Notes under the pieces: generated by a model
Told to the model about the DNA's origin: nothing
Seen by the model: only the letters and a program-made list of their open reading frames with translations
Database searches by the model: none
Virus record (IMG/VR): IMGVR_UViG_3300005613_003651
Span: 1-23,731 of that record
Strand: one strand, 5' to 3'
Length of the DNA: 23,731 nt
Origin: a virus
Shown: piece after piece, positions 1-5,449 of the stretch
Layout of the letters: every line of letters starts with the position of its first letter
Position numbering within the stretch: the stretch's first letter is position 1
Translations under genes and position numbers: made by a program

Positions 1-20
1 TGCAAATAAATAAATTCACA

Positions 21-49
21 TTGATTTGTAATCTACTTGCTGTTATACT
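21..49 (+). promoter_or_regulatory. possible sigma70-like promoter
   Basis: TTGATT at 21-26 and TATACT at 44-49 are separated by 17 bases, matching 4 of 6 and 5 of 6 consensus positions. Transcription would start near 56, inside the palindrome at 49-76, which could then act as an operator. Such matches are common by chance in AT-rich DNA, so this is an inference from spacing and similarity only. Confidence 0.3.
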
Positions 50-82
50 AAAGACAATCCCATGGGATTGTCTTTATTTTTT
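49..82 (+). terminator. perfect palindrome with T-run: intrinsic terminator or operator
   Basis: Bases 49-76 form a perfect 28-base palindrome centred on CCATGG (60-65), with arms reading TAAAGACAATCC and its complement. A run of six T follows at 77-82. A perfect palindrome plus U-tract is the usual form of a Rho-independent terminator, here probably ending a transcript from upstream of the window. It has no unpaired loop, so the real hairpin must open its central bases. The alternative is a symmetrical repressor site just downstream of the promoter-like sequence at 21-49. Confidence 0.6.
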
Positions 83-107
83 ATACTTACGTAAAGTACT
101 AGTAAGT

Positions 108-311
108 ATGCAAGAAATACTAAGACTTTTAGAGGAACTTCCTGAAAGACGGAAGGTTTTTTTTACTGAGTTACTTACTGTTTGTTACCATTACGGAAAA
201 ACTTCCAATACTGAGGATTTTGAGAATTTATTGATTCTAGTAAAGTCATTGGTTAGAAGAGAATTAGAAGATTTCTTAGAGGAAGATATACTAAGAGATA
301 AGTATAATTAA
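108..311 (+). CDS. small acidic helical protein, function unknown
   Basis: A 67-residue protein starting at ATG 108. The open frame extends back to a TTG at 21, but that would read through the palindrome and T-run at 49-82, so the internal ATG is preferred. The sequence is rich in Leu, Glu and Arg, with patterns such as EILRLLEELPERR and VRRELEDFLEED that look helical and amphipathic. It has no signal peptide, membrane segment or recognisable motif. No clear Shine-Dalgarno sequence precedes the start, and an 8-bp inverted repeat (83-90 with 102-109) would pair with the first two bases of the start codon. I do not recognise the family. Its 13-base gap to the next gene suggests one transcription unit. 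Confidence 0.6.
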   Translation: MQEILRLLEELPERRKVFFTELLTVCYHYGKTSNTEDFENLLILVKSLVRRELEDFLEEDILRDKYN

Positions 312-324
312 AAAGAGGTAAGTT

Positions 325-726
325 ATGCCTGAAATTAGTTTCGATCAGGGAGTAGCAACAGTTGTTCTTTTTACGATTCTAGCAGGTATAGCCTATGCGG
401 GCAGATTATTTTTAAATCATTATCTTTCTGAAGATGGTGTTGTCCAATTAGAGTCTAAAGCTAGAATAGAATTTATGCAAAGGATAGTCGAAACAAACGA
501 AAAAATGTCTGCTAATATAGAAGCTACAAAAGAGGGATTAGACACACACAACTGTAATGTAAATCAGAATATTGAATGTATTCGTAGAGCAGGTTTAAGG
601 GCCTGTCAAGTAGCTAAAGACGCTTGTACAAATTTGAATATATGTTCGCCGGAAGTAGAACATGGGATTGACAGAGTACAGGAAGAATTAAATAGTGTTC
701 ACGATTGCAAGACTGAAGAAAATTAG
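325..726 (+). CDS. small membrane-anchored protein with N-terminal TM helix
   Basis: A 133-residue protein with AGAGG at 315-319 upstream of the ATG. Residues about 9-29 (VATVVLFTILAGIAYAG and following) form a single hydrophobic helix, probably a membrane anchor. The remaining hundred residues are polar, mostly helical and contain five Cys (in NCNVNQNIEC, RACQ, DACTN and NICSP) plus one near the end. With the short N-terminus before the helix, the Cys-rich domain could lie on either side of the membrane. I do not recognise the family. Small single-TM phage proteins include holins and spanin components, but nothing here proves a lysis role. It is followed after 14 bases by another small frame. 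Confidence 0.65.
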   Translation: MPEISFDQGVATVVLFTILAGIAYAGRLFLNHYLSEDGVVQLESKARIEFMQRIVETNEKMSANIEATKEGLDTHNCNVNQNIECIRRAGLRACQVAKDACTNLNICSPEVEHGIDRVQEELNSVHDCKTEEN

Positions 727-740
727 AAAGGGTTAAGAAA

Positions 741-842
741 ATGGAAAAGACAGGATTAACTGAATTTGTTTGCACTGCTACTGCTTTGTCTGTCCGTCGT
801 AGAGGACTTGTACAAAAATTAGCCATTCGTCATGGTGGTTGA
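741..842 (+). CDS. possible 33-residue basic peptide
   Basis: An ATG at 741 opens a 33-residue frame ending with TGA at 840-842. It is preceded by AAAGGGTTAAG (727-737), a plausible weak ribosome-binding site. The peptide starts MEKTGLTEFVCTATAL and ends with a basic stretch containing SVRRRGLVQKLAIRHGG. It occupies the gap between two better supported genes where no other frame is convincing. No family is recognised. Its short length means it could be a chance frame, although position, strand and upstream purines favour translation. Confidence 0.4.
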   Translation: MEKTGLTEFVCTATALSVRRRGLVQKLAIRHGG

Positions 843-889
843 TTAGTTCGTGTTACTGTAGATCCTACAAAAGATTCAGACGTGTAAAA

Positions 890-1918
890 ATGAGATACAA
901 TAAGAAGATTCTGTTATTGTTGTTTCTAATTCCGTCTATTACTTTTGCTCAAAATTTTTGTATGCCTACAAGGCCAGGGATGGCTAAGATTGCTTATTCT
1001 TATGCTGATCCTACAGGACGAAAGGTAACTGATTTAGGAAGTGGTGTAGTTTTTAAAGAAGATGGAGACAGGGCTTATGTATTAACCTGTTTTCATATTT
1101 TTAGGGATGGATGGGGAAAAGGAAAAGCAGTTGTTTATGTTGGTACAAGATCATTTCAGGGAAGAATTATAAACTATAACATAAAATATGATTTGGTTGT
1201 TATTTTAATAGCTAATCCTAAAACAAAAGTAATACCTATAGCTACTAGAGATTTGCGTAATGGAGAAATTCTTACGGCTAGTGGTTTTGTTAAAGGTAGT
1301 TGTTATAGAGAAATAAAGGGACGTTTAGTAAAACTAACTCCAGATAATTTAGTTTGTGATAATAGAATTTATGAGGGAATGTCTGGTGGTCCATTAATAG
1401 ATGTAAATGGATACGTGGTCGGTGTTTGTTGGGGAACAGATAATAAAAATCATTATTGTGCTCCATTGTCTAAAATAAGGTTGTTCCTTAAAAATGTATT
1501 TGCAAATAGGAGAGCAAAACGTAATCCTACAATAGTTAATAATATTGTTGTACCTAATGATGAAACAACTGAAGATCCTCCTACAGAAGATAATAATTTA
1601 GCAGAACAGGTAGAAGCTAACAGGATAGCTATAGAGCAATTACAACAAAGTATAGATATTTTAACAACTAGACTTGACTCATTTGAGAATAAAATAGATA
1701 CTTTGGACAGTCGTATCACTGGTGAGTTTACGACTATAAAAGAACAAATACAGAATATACAAATTACAGTAGGATCTATTGGTGAAGTAAATCCTACTAA
1801 TCTGCCTCCTATAAGAATACAAACTCTTAAACCGGATGGTACAGTTCATCAGGATGCTACGGCCCATCTTGGTGACTTAATAAAATTGAAGGCCGTTCCT
1901 ATCTCGGGAGCACAGTAA
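890..1918 (+). CDS. secreted trypsin-like serine protease with C-terminal coiled coil
   Basis: A 342-residue protein. The start is placed at ATG 890 because it begins a good signal peptide (MRYNKKILLLLFLIPSITFA, cleavage likely after residue 20); the frame is open back to 839 but lacks a convincing start. The next domain matches chymotrypsin-fold proteases of the HtrA/S1C type: GSGVVF at 50-55, His69 in LTCFHIF, Asp101 in KYDLVV, and Ser165 in EGMSGGPLID, a complete catalytic triad. Residues about 237-292 are a heptad-like coiled coil (EQVEANRIAIEQLQQS, then KIDTLDSRI), which suggests oligomerisation or attachment, followed by a small C-terminal segment. There is no PDZ domain. Its substrate is unknown; it could act in the host periplasm or outside the cell, or on a virion component. 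The stop overlaps the next start (TAATG). Confidence 0.85.
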   Translation: MRYNKKILLLLFLIPSITFAQNFCMPTRPGMAKIAYSYADPTGRKVTDLGSGVVFKEDGDRAYVLTCFHIFRDGWGKGKAVVYVGTRSFQGRIINYNIKYDLVVILIANPKTKVIPIATRDLRNGEILTASGFVKGSCYREIKGRLVKLTPDNLVCDNRIYEGMSGGPLIDVNGYVVGVCWGTDNKNHYCAPLSKIRLFLKNVFANRRAKRNPTIVNNIVVPNDETTEDPPTEDNNLAEQVEANRIAIEQLQQSIDILTTRLDSFENKIDTLDSRITGEFTTIKEQIQNIQITVGSIGEVNPTNLPPIRIQTLKPDGTVHQDATAHLGDLIKLKAVPISGAQ

Positions 1919-2187
1919 TGCCCGAGGAAATTACTCTCGATTTACCCGTTATTACGGGGGAGGAAAGTGAAATGGCAGAACCGTCTGCTGGTGTGGCCCA
2001 ACTGGCCGCTGACACTCTTGCTGCTGAAGCATCGGCAGCTAGCAATCGACGAATCGTCCGGGCTGATCAGCTTCAGGGTGATTCGGATCGTATGTGGTCT
2101 GTTTACATGACCACGCCCAATGCCTTGACTGGGATTGGTTATCGTACCCTTCAACAGGATACAGGATACCCTACTCCAGCTCGGTAG
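1918..2187 (+). CDS. small phage protein, function unknown
   Basis: An 89-residue protein whose ATG shares one base with the stop of the protease gene, so translation is probably coupled. The N-terminal half is acidic and Ala-rich (EPSAGVAQLAADTLAAEASAA); the C-terminal half is more ordered (RMWSVYMTTPNALTGIGYRT). The gene looks distinctly richer in GC than the protease gene and the genes after 2600, suggesting a different origin or codon selection. No enzymatic motif is visible and I do not recognise a family. A small structural or assembly protein fits the context, but this is inference. Confidence 0.6.
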   Translation: MPEEITLDLPVITGEESEMAEPSAGVAQLAADTLAAEASAASNRRIVRADQLQGDSDRMWSVYMTTPNALTGIGYRTLQQDTGYPTPAR

Positions 2188-2193
2188 TGTCTA

Positions 2194-2514
2194 ATGTCTA
2201 GCTCTGACGCCATCATGAATTCTATACGTGAAAACTCAATCCGCCGTATGGCTAGGGCTGAGGAAGATGAACGTAGATCCATGACGGCGTTCAGAGCTGG
2301 ACGTTTTGAAGAGTATTGGCTTGCACGAGGTAAAGAAGCTGAAGACCGTGTAGAGGTCGAGAATGAGCGAATTAAAAAAGAAACAGCAGACTCCAGTTCA
2401 GGAGACACAGGAACATTTGGGGGAAGCGAGTCCAGCTCTAATATTTCCAACGATGATAGAGATAAATCATCTAAATCGTCAGAGGAAGAATTATCGCCGC
2501 CAACTGGAGCATGA
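2194..2514 (+). CDS. charged protein with Ser-rich tail, overlapped by next gene
   Basis: A 106-residue hydrophilic protein starting at ATG 2194, six bases after the previous stop. The first 65 residues are highly charged and helical (NSIRENSIRRMARAEEDE, then FEEYWLARGKEAEDR). The last 40 residues are low complexity and Ser-rich (SSSGDTGTFGG, SSKSSEEELSPP). That tail is encoded in the region where a second frame at +1 already runs, so one of the two overlapping readings may be incidental, or the frames may be joined by a frameshift or sequencing error. Function unknown. Confidence 0.55.
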   Translation: MSSSDAIMNSIRENSIRRMARAEEDERRSMTAFRAGRFEEYWLARGKEAEDRVEVENERIKKETADSSSGDTGTFGGSESSSNISNDDRDKSSKSSEEELSPPTGA

Positions 2515-2866
2515 TAGAGCTGCACAGTCTGCAACATTACGTGGAGAAAAAACACCTGAGTGGAGTTTACACGATGAGTTAAATGAGGATAATGAGATGG
2601 GTGATACGTTTTCAATTGCAGGTGATACCGTACATCATCATCATTATTCTGATACCAAACAACAACAAACTACTACTACAAGCAAAACATTTAGTTTAGG
2701 AAAAGCAGCATTAATTGCTGCTGGGTTGTTAGGTGCAGGGACATTAGGTACTGGAGTACCTTGGATGCTCGGAGCTTATGATAAGGAAGGTACGACTACA
2801 ACAATACATGAATCACAGAATATGGGTGTTGGTGTAGAAGTAATTCCTGGTGGGGCTTTGGATTAA
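2363..2866 (+). CDS. small membrane protein with His/Thr-rich segment
   Basis: A 167-residue protein starting at ATG 2363 inside the preceding gene, with AGAGG at 2352-2356 six bases upstream. The N-terminal part is basic and hydrophilic (NRQRKNYRRQLEHDRAAQ). A low-complexity stretch follows with four His and runs of Gln and Thr (VHHHHYSDTKQQQTTTTSK). Residues about 115-140 (AALIAAGLLGAGTLGTGVPW) are Gly/Ala-rich and hydrophobic, consistent with one membrane helix. ATGs at 2453 and 2597 (the latter preceded by GAGGAT) are alternative starts that would shorten or nearly remove the 152-base overlap. I do not recognise the family, and a holin-like role cannot be shown. Confidence 0.6.
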   Translation: MSELKKKQQTPVQETQEHLGEASPALIFPTMIEINHLNRQRKNYRRQLEHDRAAQSATLRGEKTPEWSLHDELNEDNEMGDTFSIAGDTVHHHHYSDTKQQQTTTTSKTFSLGKAALIAAGLLGAGTLGTGVPWMLGAYDKEGTTTTIHESQNMGVGVEVIPGGALD

Positions 2867-2888
2867 CTTTTATAGAAGGAGAGAGTAA

Positions 2889-3092
2889 ATGCCAAATGAA
2901 GAAGAAAAGAACTTTTCTATTGATTTAGAATTGAATATCAAGAAGAATCGTGGTGCTGGGATGGATAATAATTTTTGCAAGATGACTTGTAATTATCCTC
3001 TTTTAAATGTTGAAGAAATGACTTTAGTAGAAAAGACTGTAGTAGGAGGTCTATTGGCATTAGGAGATAGTACTGAAGTCAGGAGAGGGTAA
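2889..3092 (+). CDS. small hypothetical protein
   Basis: A 67-residue protein with one of the clearest Shine-Dalgarno sequences in the window (AAGGAGAG at 2877-2884, before ATG 2889). The N-terminus is acidic (MPNEEEKNFSIDLELNIKK). Two Cys lie in CKMTCNYPL, and the C-terminal part (LVEKTVVGGLLALGDS) is mildly hydrophobic but too short and polar to be a confident membrane span. The stop is directly followed by the TTG start of the acyltransferase gene, so the two are probably translated together. No family is recognised. Confidence 0.6.
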   Translation: MPNEEEKNFSIDLELNIKKNRGAGMDNNFCKMTCNYPLLNVEEMTLVEKTVVGGLLALGDSTEVRRG

Positions 3093-3671
3093 TTGTGTTT
3101 TGTCAAAACTTGTTCCCATAATGAACTTAAAAAAGTATGGAAACTAACCTATAAAAAATATCTTGAACAAGGATTTTGTAGGAAAAACGTAGAGGAAAGA
3201 CTAAAACTTTATCCAAATCTAGATGGGATAGAAGAGACAACTGTTTTAGTTGCAGAGGATTGTGGGGAAATAAAAGGGACCATCAGCATTACTGAGGATG
3301 GTCCTTTTCTTTTAACTACAGATATTTCTTTTAGTCATTCTACTGAATTGATAAGATTAGGTTGTAAAGCTACAAATAAGAAATTAGGATGTGTTTGGAG
3401 ATTTATTTCTTCTAATGGCTGTAATACTTTAATAGAAGCAGGTTTAGAAGAAATAAAGAACAGAGGAATAGATATAGTTTTATGTGTGATAAACCCCAAA
3501 CATTTTGGTTTTTATAATCGTTGTTTAGGTTTTTTGGATGTAGAACGTGCAGAAAGAGATCCTATTGTAAATAACAATGCTTCTCTTTTAATTTATAGTT
3601 CTTATGAAACTATGGTTTCTAAGTGGTATAGTAGAAAGTGTTTTTCTAACTTTAAGGAGAGTTTATTATGA
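3093..3671 (+). CDS. FeeM-like GNAT-fold N-acyltransferase
   Basis: A 192-residue protein resembling FeeM/N-acyl amino acid synthase-type members of the GNAT superfamily, which move an acyl group (in FeeM, from acyl-ACP) to an amine. Visible signs are the N-terminal pattern WKLTYKKYLEQGF (16-28), the strand VLVAEDCGEIKGTISI (51-66), and the late motif INPKHFGFYNRCLGF (133-147), equivalent to the NPRH..FY...LGF signature of that group. Length agrees with a single catalytic domain. The start is TTG 3093, immediately after the previous stop and after AGGAGAGGG (3081-3089); there is no in-frame ATG before the conserved region. Substrate is unknown. Such a gene is not needed for phage assembly, so it is likely an accessory (moron-type) function. 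A terminator-like hairpin lies inside the coding region at 3273-3313. Confidence 0.65.
   Translation: MCFVKTCSHNELKKVWKLTYKKYLEQGFCRKNVEERLKLYPNLDGIEETTVLVAEDCGEIKGTISITEDGPFLLTTDISFSHSTELIRLGCKATNKKLGCVWRFISSNGCNTLIEAGLEEIKNRGIDIVLCVINPKHFGFYNRCLGFLDVERAERDPIVNNNASLLIYSSYETMVSKWYSRKCFSNFKESLL
3273..3313 (+). terminator. terminator-like hairpin inside the acyltransferase gene
   Basis: GGACCATC (3277-3284) pairs with GATGGTCC (3297-3304). The outer AAAG/TTTT bases lengthen the stem to about 12 pairs with one G-U, and TTTTCTTTT (3305-3313) follows. The form is that of an intrinsic terminator, but it lies about 60 codons into an intact gene. It could attenuate transcription into the downstream genes or be incidental. 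Confidence 0.4.
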
Positions 3672-4171
3672 CTCCAGAACAACTCGTTACTTTTGGTACT
3701 GCTATTCGAGCTAACACAGATCAAGGTATTATTGATGCTATTGCTGCTGGCAATAATACTTACATTAGAAATTGGTACAATCAGTTAGCATCACCAGATG
3801 TTTGGGTATTACAACAAGATGTAAGTGTAGACGACATTGTAGGTGTTATAGATTGGGCTACAGATTATGCTGCTTTTAAGGATGATATGACAGCAGTACA
3901 GTTCCTTTTGTCTAATGGTACTTATGATCCTAGAACACCTAATGCCCGTGCAGCTTTGAATGAAGTATTTTCTGGTGCTGCAAATACAAAAGCTGCTATA
4001 TTAGTTTTAGCTACTAGAAAAGCTACTTATGCTGAGGGATTATTTATTGAGGAAACTACTGGTCCTGGTGGTGGTGATGGAAGTGTTCAGGGTCAATCTG
4101 CTATAGCTACATGGGTAGGAGAGGTTACAAATGTAGACGTAAGAGAGGCGTTACTAGCTACAGCTACTTAA
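3668..4171 (+). CDS. phage protein of unknown function, probably structural
   Basis: A 167-residue acidic, mostly helical protein. The ATG overlaps the upstream TGA by four bases (ATGA) and is preceded by AAGGAGAG (3654-3661). The N-terminal half has the pattern ALIRANTD..I..A.AAGN...I..WYN (here TAIRANTDQGIIDAIAAGN, then IRNWYNQLASPDVWV), which I associate with small proteins of tailed-phage structural modules whose role is not established. The middle contains DWATDYAAFKDDM, and the C-terminal region is Gly-rich (TGPGGGDGSVQGQS) before a final helix. No catalytic motif is seen. Position between virion genes favours a head or tail accessory role. Confidence 0.65.
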   Translation: MTPEQLVTFGTAIRANTDQGIIDAIAAGNNTYIRNWYNQLASPDVWVLQQDVSVDDIVGVIDWATDYAAFKDDMTAVQFLLSNGTYDPRTPNARAALNEVFSGAANTKAAILVLATRKATYAEGLFIEETTGPGGGDGSVQGQSAIATWVGEVTNVDVREALLATAT

Positions 4172-4172
4172 A

Positions 4173-5039
4173 ATGGAAAATGATTATAAAAACCGGAGAA
4201 TAATCTGGTTGGCTAGTTATCCCAAGTCTGGAAATACTTGGGTGAGAATGTTTGTCAATGCTTATATTAGTGGTTTTTCAATAAATCTTAACTCTGCTTT
4301 TCAATTTGCAACTTCTGATGTACTTCCGTATGCATATCAGAGAGTATGTGATTGTAAAATATCAGATTTAGATCATACGTGGATGCCCTATATAAGATTT
4401 GCTGCATTGGCAAATATGCTAATTAGGAGTCATACCAGAGATATTTGTCTAAAAACACATTTTGCAAAGCTAAGTGGAAATGGAATTCCACTTATACCTA
4501 AAGAACTTTCTAGATGTGCTTTATATATTGTCAGAGACCCAAGAGATTTAGTCTGTTCTTTAGCTAGTTATATGAATAAGTCTATAGATCAAGCTATAGA
4601 AATGATGGCAGATGAAAAAGTAGGTATAAAAAATAATGAGGAGGGTTTACATCAGTTTATGTCTTCATGGTCTATACATGTTGATTCTTGGACTGTAAAC
4701 AATGAGGAGATACCTACAGAAGTAATTCGATATGAAGATATGGTACTATATACTAAAGATACTTTTGAACTTATATTACGTGCTTTAGGCATTGAGACTA
4801 TAATAGAGGATAAGTTTAATTTTGCTTTAGAAGAGACCTGTTTTGATAATCTTAGGAGAAAAGAAGATAAGACAGGTTTTAGAGAGCAACGAGGAAAAGG
4901 AAAGTTCTTTCGTAAAGGAAAGATAGGGGCATGGAAAGAAGAATTAACGGATTCACAAGTACGATCTATAGAAGAAACTCATAGAGAAACTATGGATCGT
5001 TTTGCATATTTTGAGATACCAGAATTGGTACAAGTATAG
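4173..5039 (+). CDS. PAPS-dependent sulfotransferase (Sulfotransfer_1 type)
   Basis: A 288-residue protein with the full set of cytosolic-type sulfotransferase motifs. The 5'-phosphosulfate loop is YPKSGNTWVR (16-25). A KTH triplet at 94-96 places His96 as the likely catalytic base. The 3'-phosphate site is YIVRDPRDLVCSLASY (118-133) with Arg121 and Ser129. The C-terminal nucleotide-binding motif is RKGKIGAWKEEL (247-258). Such enzymes transfer sulfate from PAPS to a hydroxyl or amine of a small molecule, glycan or other acceptor. All key residues appear intact and length is normal for the family, so the enzyme is probably active. The acceptor cannot be predicted. The gene begins one base after the previous stop with no clear Shine-Dalgarno, so it may depend on upstream translation. 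It sits among virion genes, as an accessory insertion would. Confidence 0.93.
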   Translation: MENDYKNRRIIWLASYPKSGNTWVRMFVNAYISGFSINLNSAFQFATSDVLPYAYQRVCDCKISDLDHTWMPYIRFAALANMLIRSHTRDICLKTHFAKLSGNGIPLIPKELSRCALYIVRDPRDLVCSLASYMNKSIDQAIEMMADEKVGIKNNEEGLHQFMSSWSIHVDSWTVNNEEIPTEVIRYEDMVLYTKDTFELILRALGIETIIEDKFNFALEETCFDNLRRKEDKTGFREQRGKGKFFRKGKIGAWKEELTDSQVRSIEETHRETMDRFAYFEIPELVQV

Positions 5040-5050
5040 GAAGTATTATT

Positions 5051-5449
5051 ATGCTTGCTAGAAATTGGCGTTTTGGAATACAAAATGATATTGGAGTTGC
5101 TTTAGGTGCTGCTGGTGCAGTAATTAAAGCAAGACGATGGAAAGGATCTTCCGATGGTACTGTAGCTTTTGAAGCTTCGGAAGCTGTTATTTATTCCAAT
5201 GCTGCTAGTATTGGTAGTGGATCTTACCAACCTGAAGATAACGTAGATAATAGTGCAGACGAATATGAAGGAGGTGCTTTTGAACTAACAATAACAATAG
5301 GTACTGGTACTCCTACTGGTGATATTACTGTTTATTACGAGGTTTCTACTGATGCTGGTGGAACTTGGCCAGATGCTAATGAAGGTTCTCCAGTTTGTGT
5401 TTTAAACATAACTGCTACTGGAACTTTTGTTAAAACTTTTCAATTGTAA
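5051..5449 (+). CDS. probable virion structural protein, beta-rich
   Basis: A 132-residue protein with AGGAAG (5038-5043) upstream of ATG 5051. It is Gly, Ala and Thr-rich with alternating strand patterns (DITVYYEVSTDAGGTWPD, then VCVLNITATGTFVKTF), typical of small beta-sandwich virion proteins. The segment SIGSGSYQPEDNVDNSADEYEG followed by a strand, with a W-P-D turn, resembles a recurrent type of phage structural protein that I know only as hypothetical. There is no enzymatic motif. The next gene starts on the base after its stop, which supports coupled translation and perhaps a shared structure with the LamG protein. Confidence 0.65.
   Translation: MLARNWRFGIQNDIGVALGAAGAVIKARRWKGSSDGTVAFEASEAVIYSNAASIGSGSYQPEDNVDNSADEYEGGAFELTITIGTGTPTGDITVYYEVSTDAGGTWPDANEGSPVCVLNITATGTFVKTFQL

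Noticed and set aside
2151-2615. 154-residue frame on the - strand across the overlapping gene pair
   Set aside because: No upstream signal or recognisable motif. All well-supported genes are on the + strand, and this one mirrors the charged and Ser-rich + strand sequence.
4471-4494. 9-bp perfect stem in the sulfotransferase gene
   Set aside because: TAAGTGGAA and TTCCACTTA flank a 6-base loop, but stems of 7 to 9 bp are expected several times by chance in 24 kb of AT-rich DNA, and this one is not near a gene boundary.
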